64,000 nucleotides of DNA from Sphingomonas hankookensis (GTDB lineage: Bacteria; Pseudomonadota; Alphaproteobacteria; Sphingomonadales; Sphingomonadaceae), in assembly GCF_028551275.1 (NCBI RefSeq), contig NZ_CP117025.1, positions 372,001-436,000 on the forward strand. Direction: 5' to 3'. The notes under the pieces are model-generated. The model was given only the letters and a program-made list of their open reading frames with translations. It ran no database searches and was not told the origin of the DNA. Shown piece by piece: positions 1 to 7,973 of the stretch. Both the position numbers and the translations under genes were made by a program. Numbering within the stretch: position 1 is the stretch's first letter; each line of letters starts with the position of its first letter.

Positions 1-961
1 CGTCGCGTCGGTCGCCATCGGCATCGCGCAGCAGGTCGAAGGCGAAGCAGCGCATTTCCCCACCGTCCTTGATCGCCGCCTGCAAGGTCGAGAAATCGGG
101 CTTGCCGTCTTTCAGCGCGACCACCTCGCCATCGAGCAACAGGCCCGGCGGCAGGCTTGCCGCCGCCTCGGCAATGCCGGGAAACTTCGCCGTCCAGTCC
201 AGCCCGGTGCGGGTGTAGAGTCTGGGACCGGTGCCACCGGTCGCGATCAGGATGCGATAACCGTCATATTTCACCTCGTGCAGCCATTCGCCGCCCGTCG
301 GCACCGCATCGACCAACGTCGCAAGCTGCGGTTCGACGAACGCCGGGCGCTTCGCTTCGGCCGCCACCTTGCGCGGGGCGGGCTTGCTCTCGGCAATCTC
401 CTCCATCGTCCGCCCGGTGGTCACGCTGGTCAGCATCGTTGCAGTCAGCGTGTCGGTGCCGCCCGCTTCCCCATCGGCGACCTTGCGCAACAGCCAGTTC
501 TCGCGCTTCTCCTTGCCACGGGGCTTGAGCCGGACCAGCAGCCATTCGCCGCGCATCCGCGTGCCCGCCAGCACGAAATGGAGATGCCCCTTCTTCAAAT
601 CCGTCGCCGATTTGCCCGCGACCGGCGACCAGGTGCCCTCGTCCCACAACATCACCGTGCCGCCGCCATATTCGCCCGCCGGGATCACCCCTTCGAACCC
701 GGCATAATCGAGCGGATGATCCTCGGTGCGTACCGCCAGCCGCTTCTGATCGGGGTCGAGACTGGGTCCGCGCGTCACCGCCCAGCTTTTGAGCACCCCG
801 TCCACCTCCAGCCGGAAATCATAGTGTAGCCGTGTGGCGTCATGCTTCTGCACGACGAAGCGGTTGCCTTGCCCCTTGGCCAGCGTCCCCGCTGGCTCGG
901 CGGTGCGCGCGAAATCGCGCTTGGCGTTATAGGTGGCCAGCGGATCGGACTTGCGCGCCAT
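1..961 (-). CDS. ligD: ATP-dependent DNA ligase LigD, N-terminal part (gene runs off the left edge)
   Basis: The frame read leftwards from the ATG at 961 stays open to the window edge, about 320 residues. The start reads MARKSDPLATYNAKRDF, typical of LigD phosphoesterase (PE) domains, followed by FVVQKHDATRLHYDFRLE and the EGVIPAGEYGGG loop of the 3'-phosphoesterase fold (about residues 1-150). After a linker comes an ATP-dependent ligase domain with the adenylation motif EVKYDGYR; the nucleotidyl-accepting lysine is K231. LigD seals double-strand breaks in non-homologous end joining with Ku. The ku stop lies one base before this ATG, so the two are surely co-transcribed. The domain order is PE then ligase; any polymerase domain lies outside the window. 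Confidence 0.93.
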   Translation of the reverse strand, partial: MARKSDPLATYNAKRDFARTAEPAGTLAKGQGNRFVVQKHDATRLHYDFRLEVDGVLKSWAVTRGPSLDPDQKRLAVRTEDHPLDYAGFEGVIPAGEYGGGTVMLWDEGTWSPVAGKSATDLKKGHLHFVLAGTRMRGEWLLVRLKPRGKEKRENWLLRKVADGEAGGTDTLTATMLTSVTTGRTMEEIAESKPAPRKVAAEAKRPAFVEPQLATLVDAVPTGGEWLHEVKYDGYRILIATGGTGPRLYTRTGLDWTAKFPGIAEAAASLPPGLLLDGEVVALKDGKPDFSTLQAAIKDGGEMRCFAFDLLRDADGDRRD

Positions 962-962
962 G

Positions 963-1835
963 TCAGGCCCGCTTGCGCGTCGTGGCGGCCTTCTTCGCCG
1001 GTGCGCGCTTCTTCGGCGTGGTCTTCTTCGCCGGTGCCTTGGCCGCCGGCTTCTCGAGCGATTTCTTGAGCGCCGCCATCAGGTCGACGACATTGCCGCC
1101 GCTCGGTCGATCTTCGTTGGGGTCGGTATCGACGATCTTACGCCCCTTCGCCTTGGCCTTGCGCTCGATCAGGTCCTTCAACGCATCGACATAGCGGTCG
1201 TGAAACTCCTGCGGGTCGAACGCGGCGGTCTTCTTGGCGATCAGCGTCTCGGCCAGGTCGAGCAGATCGGCATCGGGCCTGGCATCGGGAATGTCGCGGA
1301 AATAGGACTGGGCGCGATTGACCTCGTCGGCATAGCGGAGCGTCTCCAGCACCAGCCCGCGCCCGCACGGCTTCAGGCTGACGACATATTCCCGGCCGCG
1401 CAGCGCCAGCTGGCCCAGCCCGACCTTCTTCGTGCGCTTCAACGCCTCGCGCAGCACGACGAACGCTTCCTCGGCAAGGTCGTCGGCGGGCACCACGAAA
1501 TAGGGTTTCTCGTAATAGATCACGTCGATCTCATGCGCGTCGACGAACTGGGTCAGCTCCAGCGTCTTCTTCGACTCCAGCTTGACCGCGTCGATCTCGT
1601 CCTGGTCGAGCAGGACATATTCGCCCTTTTCGAGCTGGTATCCCTTCATGATCTCGTCCGGGTCGACCGGGCCGATGCCGGTCACCGATTTCTCGTAATG
1701 GATCGGCTTGCCGCTGGGTTCGTGAATCTGGCGAAAGCTGATGCTCGCCCCCGATTTGGTGGCGCTGTAGATTTCGACCGGGATCGATACGAGGGCGAGG
1801 CGAATCTGCCCCTGCCAATATGCGCGTGCCGTCAT
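963..1835 (-). CDS. ku: Non-homologous end joining protein Ku
   Basis: This 290-residue protein starts MTARAYWQGQIRLALVSIPV, the usual opening of bacterial Ku, and continues with the core beta-barrel including VDPDEIMKGYQLEKGEYV. Bacterial Ku forms a homodimeric ring that binds broken DNA ends and recruits LigD. The C-terminal tail (about residues 260-290) is a lysine/alanine/proline-rich extension with KKxxPKKRAPAKKAA-type repeats. Such basic tails are known to aid DNA binding and LigD recruitment. It is the upstream gene of a two-gene minus-strand operon with ligD. The start at 1835 matches the family N-terminus; the frame remains open further upstream but that part overlaps pdxH antisense and is not Ku-like. 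Confidence 0.96.
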   Translation of the reverse strand: MTARAYWQGQIRLALVSIPVEIYSATKSGASISFRQIHEPSGKPIHYEKSVTGIGPVDPDEIMKGYQLEKGEYVLLDQDEIDAVKLESKKTLELTQFVDAHEIDVIYYEKPYFVVPADDLAEEAFVVLREALKRTKKVGLGQLALRGREYVVSLKPCGRGLVLETLRYADEVNRAQSYFRDIPDARPDADLLDLAETLIAKKTAAFDPQEFHDRYVDALKDLIERKAKAKGRKIVDTDPNEDRPSGGNVVDLMAALKKSLEKPAAKAPAKKTTPKKRAPAKKAATTRKRA

Positions 1836-1952
1836 GCCGGTTGTCCCGAAATCGTTGCTCAACCGATTCAATTCGCAGGGGAAAGAGTCGTTCCGCGGCG
1901 CTGCCCATCGGGCCGGGGTGAAATCGCCTGCGAAAGGGCGTATGGGCGGGCC

Positions 1953-2528
1953 ATGACCGATCCCTTTGCCCTGTTCGACGAGTGGTTCGCCGAGGCGCAG
2001 ACCAGCGAGCCGAACGACCCCAATGCCATGGCGCTCGCCACCGCCGATGCCGCGGGGAGGCCGTCGGTGCGGATGGTGCTGCTGAAAGGGCATGGCCGCG
2101 ACGGATTCGTGTTCTATACCAATCGCGAAGGGCGCAAGGCCGGCGATCTGGCCGCCAATCCCAACGCGGCGCTGCTGTTCCACTGGAAGTCGCTGCGCCG
2201 GCAGATCCGGATCGAGGGGCCGGTGACGCTCGCCTCCGACGCCGAATCCGACGCCTATTTCGCCTCGCGCGGGCGCGATTCGCAGCTGGGGGCATGGGCC
2301 TCCGAACAGTCGCGCCCCCTCGACAGCCGCGACACGTTCGAAGCACGCTTCGCCGAGGTACAGGCGCGATTCGACGGGCAGGACGTGCCGCGCCCGCCCT
2401 TCTGGGGCGGATACCGGGTTACCCCGCGGACGATCGAGTTCTGGCAGGACCGCGCGCACCGGCTGCACGAACGCCGGGTCTTTACCGCGACCGACGACGG
2501 CTGGAGCCAAGGACTGTTGTTCCCGTGA
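1953..2528 (+). CDS. pdxH: Pyridoxamine/pyridoxine 5'-phosphate oxidase
   Basis: A 191-residue FMN-dependent oxidase that converts pyridoxine or pyridoxamine 5'-phosphate to pyridoxal 5'-phosphate in the cytoplasm. The N-terminus has MTDPFALFDEWFAEAQTSEP. Family motifs visible are PSVRMVLLKG, GFVFYTNREGRKA (FMN/PLP contacts), SRDSQLGAWASEQS-like RGRDSQLGAWASEQS, and the C-terminal EFWQDRAHRLHER block that ends PdxH proteins. Length is close to the usual 190-220 residues. The start at 1953 is the first ATG giving the family N-terminus. Its stop overlaps the GTG start of the next gene, suggesting coupled translation. It diverges from ku across about 117 bp. Confidence 0.96.
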   Translation: MTDPFALFDEWFAEAQTSEPNDPNAMALATADAAGRPSVRMVLLKGHGRDGFVFYTNREGRKAGDLAANPNAALLFHWKSLRRQIRIEGPVTLASDAESDAYFASRGRDSQLGAWASEQSRPLDSRDTFEARFAEVQARFDGQDVPRPPFWGGYRVTPRTIEFWQDRAHRLHERRVFTATDDGWSQGLLFP

Positions 2529-3481
2529 CCGAGACCGAACGCAAGCGGGTGATCCCACTCGCCACCCGCGCCGCCATCGCGTCGGTGACGATGGCGCTGT
2601 TCCTGCTGGGGCTGAAGGGCTTTGCCGCATGGCATACCGGGTCGGTGGCGATGCTCGGCAGCCTTGCCGATACCGCGCTCGACCTGCTCGCCAGCCTCGT
2701 GACCCTGTACGGCGTGCGCCTCGCCGCGACGCCCGCCGATCACGACCATCGCTTCGGCCATGGCAAGGCGGAGGCGCTGGCCGCGCTGTTCCAGGTCATG
2801 CTCATCACCGCATCGGCGGCGGGTATCGCGTGGCGCGCCATCGCCGCGTTCGGCGCGCCGGGCGAGACGCAGGACGTGGAGTTCGGCATCGGCGTGTCGG
2901 TGATCGCGATGATCGCCACCTTCGCACTGCTGGCGTATCAGAAGTCGATCATCAACCGCACCGGATCGGTCGCGATCCGTGCCGACAATGTCCATTATCA
3001 GAGCGACCTGCTGCTCAACCTCGCGGTCATCGTCGCGATGGTGCTCGACCAGATTTTCGGGATTCGCGGCGCCGATCCGGTGATGGGCATCCTGATCGCG
3101 CTATGGCTGGGCTGGGGCGCGTTCCAGGCGTCGAGCCAGGCGATCGACCAGCTGATGGACAAGGAATGGCCGGAGGAGGAGCGCCGCGCCTTCCTCGACG
3201 TCGCCGCCCGGCAGGAGGGGCTGCGCGGCATCCACGACTTCCGCACCCGCCGGTCGGGCAGCCACGATTTCGCGCAGTTCCACATGGAGGTCGCCCGGGA
3301 CATGACCGTCGCCGATGCGCATGACGTGGTCGAAGGGGTCGAACGCGCGCTGCGCCAGGCATTCCCCAAGGTCGAGGTGCTGATCCATCTTGACCCCGAA
3401 GGCCATGTCGACACCGACAATCCGCTGGTCGAGGCGGACGTGACGCCGCACTGGTTCGGCAAGCGCGTGGGAAGCTATTGA
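2525..3481 (+). CDS. Cation diffusion facilitator (CDF) family divalent metal transporter
   Basis: A 318-residue inner-membrane protein of the CDF/FieF type, which exports divalent metals (Zn, Fe, Co or similar) by proton antiport. Several hydrophobic segments are visible from about residue 12 to 180. The metal-site signatures are LADTALDLLASLVTLY in the second helix and the HDHRFGHGKAEALAAL stretch; ADNVHYQSDLLLN carries the second half-site. The last 90 residues form the cytoplasmic ferredoxin-like domain. The GTG start at 2525 overlaps the pdxH stop by four bases and the stop overlaps the next gene's start by one, so pdxH, this gene and the PhzF-like gene probably form one operon. Metal specificity cannot be told. 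Confidence 0.93.
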   Translation: MTETERKRVIPLATRAAIASVTMALFLLGLKGFAAWHTGSVAMLGSLADTALDLLASLVTLYGVRLAATPADHDHRFGHGKAEALAALFQVMLITASAAGIAWRAIAAFGAPGETQDVEFGIGVSVIAMIATFALLAYQKSIINRTGSVAIRADNVHYQSDLLLNLAVIVAMVLDQIFGIRGADPVMGILIALWLGWGAFQASSQAIDQLMDKEWPEEERRAFLDVAARQEGLRGIHDFRTRRSGSHDFAQFHMEVARDMTVADAHDVVEGVERALRQAFPKVEVLIHLDPEGHVDTDNPLVEADVTPHWFGKRVGSY

Positions 3482-4266
3482 TGGCGATGCCCTTCACCGT
3501 GGTCGACGCCTTTGCCGACAGGCCCTTCGCGGGCAATCCGGCGGCGGTGATGCCGCTCGACGCATGGCCCGACGATGCGCTGCTCCAGTCGATCGCGCTG
3601 GAGCATAACCTGTCCGAAACCGCCTTCGTCGTGCCGGCAAGCGACGGCGAGGCGGAGTACGAACTGCGCTGGTTCACGCCGACCGTCGAGATCGCGATGT
3701 GCGGCCATGCCACGCTCGCCAGCGGCCATGTGCTGATGGGGACGCGCGACGCGGTGCGGTTCGCGACACGCAAGGCGGGGGTGCTGATCGTTCGGCGGGA
3801 GGGCGATGGCTATACGCTCGACCTGCCGGTGACGCGGGTTGCGCCTGCCCCCGATGTGGCGTTGCTGGCGGCGCTGGGCGTCGAGGGCGAGGTGTTCGCG
3901 AGCGTGTCGGGCGCGCAGGAAACCAGCATCATCCTGGTGAAGGATGCGGCGACGGTGCACGCCTGCACGCCCGACATGGCGGCGCTGTCGGCCTGTCACG
4001 TCATGGCGATCGTCACTGCGCCGGGCGATATCGCCGATGTCGTCAGCCGCGTCTTCGTGCCCGCCTGGGGCGTGGACGAAGACCCGGTGACCGGATCGGC
4101 GCATGCCGCGCTCACCCCGTTCTGGGCAGAGCGTCTGGGCCGCGACCGCTTCACCGCGTTTCAGGCGAGCGCACGCGGCGGGCATCTGACCTGCACGCTG
4201 GACGGGGATCGCGCGGTGCTGGGCGGACAGTGCGTGACGGTGATGCGCGGCGAGCTGCTGCTGTAA
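3481..4266 (+). CDS. PhzF family isomerase/epimerase-like protein
   Basis: A 261-residue PhzF-fold protein (diaminopimelate-epimerase-like two-lobe fold). The N-terminus has VVDAFADRPFAGNPAAV, a classic PhzF opening, then LEHNLSETAFV with the conserved acidic catalytic glutamate, and RWFTPTVEIAMCGHATLA. The C-terminal lobe has VDEDPVTGSAHAALTPFW, the second family signature. Substrates of most non-phenazine members are unknown, and no phenazine genes are nearby, so no phenazine role is implied. ATG 3481 overlaps the transporter stop TGA by one base; a TTG just upstream is possible but less likely. Confidence 0.9.
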   Translation: MAMPFTVVDAFADRPFAGNPAAVMPLDAWPDDALLQSIALEHNLSETAFVVPASDGEAEYELRWFTPTVEIAMCGHATLASGHVLMGTRDAVRFATRKAGVLIVRREGDGYTLDLPVTRVAPAPDVALLAALGVEGEVFASVSGAQETSIILVKDAATVHACTPDMAALSACHVMAIVTAPGDIADVVSRVFVPAWGVDEDPVTGSAHAALTPFWAERLGRDRFTAFQASARGGHLTCTLDGDRAVLGGQCVTVMRGELLL

Positions 4267-4332
4267 GCCCGGCTTGGGCGCGGCCAATGTGGGATTGGTG
4301 GCAATTCGCAACCTGCTCCCCATCTCTCTCGA

Positions 4333-5319
4333 ATGACCCGCTATTCGATGCTCGACCTCGTCCCCGTCCGTCAGGGGGGCACCCCAGGCGAAGCGCTCGC
4401 CGCCGCCGCCGACCTTGCCGCCCATGCCGAGGCGGAGGGATTTCACCGCTACTGGGTGGCCGAACATCACGGCATGCCGGGAATTGCCAGCGCGGCGACG
4501 GCGGTGGTGATCGGCCATGTCGCCGCCGCGACGAAGGCGATCCGCGTCGGTGCGGGTGGCATCATGCTGCCCAACCATGCGCCGCTGACCATCGCCGAAC
4601 AGTTCGGGACGCTCGACGCGCTCTATCCGGGGCGGATCGACCTGGGGCTGGGCCGTGCGCCGGGATCGGACCAGATGGTTGCGCGGGCGCTGCGCCGCAC
4701 GCTGGACAGCGACCCCAACGCCTTCCCGCAGGACGTCGTCGAATTGCAGAGCTATTTCGCGGACGACGGCCGCACCGGCATCCGCGCGGTGCCGGGCGCC
4801 GGTGCCAACATCGACCTGTGGATATTGGGGTCGTCGCTGTTCGGCGCGCAACTCGCGGCCATGCTCGGCCTCCCCTACGCCTTTGCCTCGCACTTCGCCC
4901 CCGCCGCGCTCGACCAGGCGCTGGAGGCGTATCGGCGTAACTTTCGTCCCTCTTCGGTGCTCGACAAACCCTATGCCGCCGCCGCGTTCAACGTGCTGGC
5001 AGCGGATACCGACGAAGAGGCCCGGCTGCTCGCCAGCTCGACCGAACAGATGTTCGTCGCGATCCGTACCGGCCAGCCGATCGAACTGCCCCCGCCCGTC
5101 GCGAACTACCGCTCGCAGATCGGGGCGCAGGGCAATGCGATCCTCGACCATGTGCTTGAATGCTCGGCGATCGGCGGACCGGACACGGTGCGGGCGGGAC
5201 TGGCGAAGTTCATCGAGCGGACGCAGGTGGACGAGGTAATCGTGACCGGCGCGATGTTCGATCCGGCGGCGCGCAAGCGGAGTGCGTCGATCGCGGCGGC
5301 AGCGATGCGGGGGTTGTAG
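4333..5319 (+). CDS. LLM class (luciferase-like) flavin-dependent oxidoreductase
   Basis: A 328-residue bacterial luciferase-family TIM-barrel protein using reduced flavin (FMN or F420-like). Visible signatures are the opening [37 protein letters not shown] near residues 40-60, [20 protein letters not shown], and [14 protein letters not shown], all typical of the MsnO8/YhbW-like subgroup. These proteins are soluble and oxidise unknown small molecules; the physiological substrate is not known. It follows the PhzF-like gene after 66 bp. The gene end is followed by tandem heptamers and a palindromic repeat. Confidence 0.92.
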   Translation: MTRYSMLDLVPVRQGGTPGEALAAAADLAAHAEAEGFHRYWVAEHHGMPGIASAATAVVIGHVAAATKAIRVGAGGIMLPNHAPLTIAEQFGTLDALYPGRIDLGLGRAPGSDQMVARALRRTLDSDPNAFPQDVVELQSYFADDGRTGIRAVPGAGANIDLWILGSSLFGAQLAAMLGLPYAFASHFAPAALDQALEAYRRNFRPSSVLDKPYAAAAFNVLAADTDEEARLLASSTEQMFVAIRTGQPIELPPPVANYRSQIGAQGNAILDHVLECSAIGGPDTVRAGLAKFIERTQVDEVIVTGAMFDPAARKRSASIAAAAMRGL

Positions 5320-5324
5320 GCTCC

Positions 5325-5352
5325 GTCCCCCGTCCCCCGTCCCCCGTCCCCC
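5325..5352. repeat. Tandem heptamer array, four copies of GTCCCCC
   Basis: Four perfect, head-to-tail copies of GTCCCCC lie immediately after the stop of the LLM flavoprotein gene and abut a palindromic element. A simple tandem of this type is prone to slippage and could vary among strains. No coding role is possible here. Confidence 0.85.
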
Positions 5353-5470
5353 GTTTGCTTCGAGCGCAGGTTCGAGCCTGTCGAGAACCGTAGTCGAGAA
5401 GGGGTTGCCCCAAACGCATGGTTCTCGACGGGCGCTTCTCGACAAGCTCGAAGCTGCTCGAACCGAACGG
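5353..5470. repeat. Palindromic intergenic repeat family A, copy 1
   Basis: An imperfect palindrome of about 118 bp. One end reads GCTTCGAGCGCAGGTTCGAG and the other GCTCGAAGCTGCTCGAACCG, with two internal TTCTCGAC boxes. It fills the gap between convergent genes. Near-identical copies occur at 40923-41041 and 45963-46141. Confidence 0.85.
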
Positions 5471-5483
5471 AGGGAGACGGGGG

Positions 5484-6851
5484 TTACGCCGACGGCAACC
5501 TCAGCCGCACCAGCAACCCGCCCAGATCCTCGCTCTCCTCGAGCGACGCTGTACCCTCGTAAATCTCCGCCACGTCGCGCACGATGGCGAGGCCGAGACC
5601 GGTGCCGGGTTTGCCCGAATCGAGCCGCACGCCGCGATCGAAAATGCGCAGCCGGTCCGCCTCCGGAATGCCGCGACCGTCGTCCTCGACCAGCAGTTCG
5701 ACGAAGCCCGCATCGGCACGCGCGGTGACGAAGACGCTGCCGCCGCCATATTTGGCGGCATTCTCGACCAGGTTGCCGAGGATTTCGTCGAGGTCCTGCC
5801 GCTCGATCCGGGCGATCAGGTCCTTCTGCCCGTCCACGTCGATGCGGACATTGGGATAGAGCCGGGCGACGGCGCGTTCGACCGCCTCGACCGAGGCCCA
5901 TACGTCCGCCCGGCTGTGTGCCGATCCGCGCCGCCCGACCGCGCGGGCGCGGGCGAGGTGGTGGTCGACCTGCCGGCGCATCGTCCGCGCTTCGCGGATC
6001 ACCGTGTCGGCAAGGTCGTCCTGTCCCGCGGCGGAGGCATTCATGATGACGGTCAGCGGGGTTTTCAGCGCATGGGCAAGGTTGCCGGCATGGCGCCGCG
6101 CCTCCTCCGCCTGCTTGTCGTTATGTTCGACCAGCGCGTTCAGTTCCTCGACCAAGGGTGCGACCTCGGCCGGCATCGCCCCTTCGACCCGCGCCGATTG
6201 GCCTGCGCGCAACCGGGCGATCGCATCGCGAACGGCGCGCAAGGGCAGCAGGCCGTACCAGGTCTGGAGCGTCGCCATGACGATCAGCCCCAGCCCCAGC
6301 AGCGCGAACGAGCGCACCAGCGTCTTGCGCAAAGCCGCGATCAACCCGTCGAGCACGTCGCGCGATTCGGCCACCTGAAACCGCCAGACGGTCGGCGATC
6401 CGGGCAGCGTCAGGTCGCGTTCGACGATGCGCAATTTCTGGTCGGGGAACGGCCGCGCGTCATAGACATGGACGTCGGTATAGCGCTTGCCATCGACCGG
6501 CAGTTTGCGGTCCCACAGCGAGCGCGACGGCCAAGTCTCGTGCCCCGGCCCGCTCACCTGCCAGTAGAGGCCGGAATAGGGTTCGAGGAAGCGCTGATCC
6601 GACAGCTGCCGGTTGAACGTCACCTCGCCCGTCGAATCGATCTCCGCCGACACGATCAGCGAATTGAGCAGATATTCGAGCCCGTCATCGGTGTTGCGGG
6701 TCACCGCCGACACCAGCACCCGGTCGAGCGCGAAGCCGCCACCGGCCAGCAGCAGCATGATCCACAGCGCCGCGACGAGGATCATCCGCCGCGACAGCGA
6801 TCCCGTCACCCGGACATAGGTGCGCGGGGCAGGATCGGTGCCGCTCGTCAT
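5484..6851 (-). CDS. Two-component sensor histidine kinase (PhoQ/QseC-like)
   Basis: A 455-residue membrane kinase. A first transmembrane helix lies at about residues 22-40, a periplasmic sensor region follows, and a second helix is near 180-200. Then come a HAMP-like linker, a dimerisation domain with the phospho-accepting histidine H260 in NLAHALKTPLTVI, and an ATPase domain with N-box ENAAKYGG (about 363-370), DDGRGIP and GTGLGLAI. The HALKTPL form of the H-box is typical of PhoQ-like kinases. It is downstream of its response regulator with a 10 bp gap, and of a PepSY protein, on the same strand, so the three form one operon. The signal is unknown; divalent cation or envelope stress would fit the PhoPQ resemblance. 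Confidence 0.93.
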   Translation of the reverse strand: MTSGTDPAPRTYVRVTGSLSRRMILVAALWIMLLLAGGGFALDRVLVSAVTRNTDDGLEYLLNSLIVSAEIDSTGEVTFNRQLSDQRFLEPYSGLYWQVSGPGHETWPSRSLWDRKLPVDGKRYTDVHVYDARPFPDQKLRIVERDLTLPGSPTVWRFQVAESRDVLDGLIAALRKTLVRSFALLGLGLIVMATLQTWYGLLPLRAVRDAIARLRAGQSARVEGAMPAEVAPLVEELNALVEHNDKQAEEARRHAGNLAHALKTPLTVIMNASAAGQDDLADTVIREARTMRRQVDHHLARARAVGRRGSAHSRADVWASVEAVERAVARLYPNVRIDVDGQKDLIARIERQDLDEILGNLVENAAKYGGGSVFVTARADAGFVELLVEDDGRGIPEADRLRIFDRGVRLDSGKPGTGLGLAIVRDVAEIYEGTASLEESEDLGGLLVRLRLPSA

Positions 6852-6861
6852 GACGCTCGCT

Positions 6862-7551
6862 TCAGTCCTCCGCGCCCGCCGGCTTCGGCGCGCCCGGTTC
6901 GTCGAGGCTGTAGCCCAGACCCCGGATCGTCGTGATGACGTCGGCGCCCAGCTTCTTGCGGATGCGCGTCACGAACACCTCGATCGTGTTCGAATCGCGG
7001 TCGAAATCCTGGTCGTAGATATGCTCGATCAGCTCGGTGCGGCTGACCACCTTGCCCTTGTGGTGGAGCAGGTACGACAGGAGCTTGTATTCCTGGGCGG
7101 TCAGCTTCACCGGTTCGCCGGCCTTGGTCACCTTGCCCGAGCGGGTGTCGAGGCGGATGTCGCCGGCGGTCAGTTCGGCCGAGGCATTGCCCGAGGCGCG
7201 GCGGATCAGCGCGCGCAGGCGGGCGATCAGTTCCTCGGTCTGGAACGGCTTGGCGACATAATCGTCGGCGCCCGCATCCAGCCCGGCGACCTTGTCCGAC
7301 CAGCTGTCGCGCGCGGTCAGCACCAGCACGGGGGCGGTGCGCCCTTCCTTGCGCCAGCGATCGAGCACGGTCAGCCCGTCGAACTCGGGCAGGCCCAGGT
7401 CGAGGATGATCGCGTCATAGGTTTCAGTGGACCCGAGGAAATGCCCCTCCTCGCCATCGGTGGCGAGGTCGACGGCATAGCCCGCACCCTCCAGCGTGGC
7501 GCGCAGCTGGCGGCCGAGATTGGGTTCGTCCTCGACGATCAGGACGCGCAT
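6862..7551 (-). CDS. OmpR/PhoP family response regulator
   Basis: A 229-residue DNA-binding regulator. The receiver domain has the acidic pocket VEDE at the start, the phosphorylation site D51 in IILDLGLPEFDG, and VLTARDSWSDKVAGLDAGAD with KPF at the end of the receiver. The C-terminal winged helix (about 125-220) includes LTAQEYKLLSYLLHHKGKV and TNTIEVFVTRIRKKLG-like residues SNTIEVFVTRIRKKLG. It acts with the kinase encoded 10 bp downstream. An extra C-terminal tail rich in proline and alanine follows the winged helix. Targets unknown; autoregulation of the operon is plausible but not shown. Confidence 0.95.
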   Translation of the reverse strand: MRVLIVEDEPNLGRQLRATLEGAGYAVDLATDGEEGHFLGSTETYDAIILDLGLPEFDGLTVLDRWRKEGRTAPVLVLTARDSWSDKVAGLDAGADDYVAKPFQTEELIARLRALIRRASGNASAELTAGDIRLDTRSGKVTKAGEPVKLTAQEYKLLSYLLHHKGKVVSRTELIEHIYDQDFDRDSNTIEVFVTRIRKKLGADVITTIRGLGYSLDEPGAPKPAGAED

Positions 7552-7572
7552 CGGCTGTTCTCCCCTAGTTGC

Positions 7573-7887
7573 TTAACGGCTGCGGCCGGTAACCTGACCG
7601 GTCCGGGCATCGACATCGACCCAGATCACCGCCCCATCGCGCAGGAATTTGAGCGTGTAAATCCCGCGATCGGGATCATAGTCGAAGCCGAGATACTGGG
7701 CACCGCGCATCTGTGGCAGGACGCGGCGTTCGATCTCGCGCATCGGCAGGATGCGGCCCTCCGCCCGCGCGGTGCGCGCGGCCTGGTGATCGCGCAGCAC
7801 CTGGTCGGGCAATGCCTGCGCATTTCCCGACACCGCCAGCAATCCCAGCACAAGGAACCGAACGACCATCGACATGAGGCGTGGCAT
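7573..7887 (-). CDS. PepSY domain-containing periplasmic protein
   Basis: A 104-residue exported protein. Residues 1-25 form a signal peptide (VVRFLVLGLLAVSG followed by NAQA cleavage region). The mature part matches the short PepSY fold: RILPMREIERRVLPQM, then YLGFDYDPDRGIYTLKFLRDG and a terminal WVDVDARTGQVTGR beta hairpin. PepSY proteins are often encoded next to PhoPQ-type two-component systems, as here, and may inhibit proteases or modulate the sensor in the periplasm. ATG 7887 is chosen; ATG 7875 (MSMVVR) is an equally good start. It is the first gene of the operon, divergent from the ABC-F gene across 86 bp. Confidence 0.8.
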   Translation of the reverse strand: MPRLMSMVVRFLVLGLLAVSGNAQALPDQVLRDHQAARTARAEGRILPMREIERRVLPQMRGAQYLGFDYDPDRGIYTLKFLRDGAVIWVDVDARTGQVTGRSR

Positions 7888-7973
7888 AGGGGCAACGCGT
7901 TGAACAGCCCGTGAATAGGGCAGACAGGCTGGCGTAACTTGCTTCGTTCGCGAGTGCGGCTTACCTGCCACAC

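Noticed and set aside
5353..5470. Possible tRNA T-arm in GGTTCGAGCC of repeat family A
   Set aside because: No acceptor, D or anticodon arms surround it and the sequence is part of a longer palindrome.
3475..5901. 808-residue minus-strand frame across several plus-strand genes
   Set aside because: It is arginine/histidine-rich shadow sequence overlapping well-supported genes (PhzF-like, LLM flavoprotein) and a repeat.
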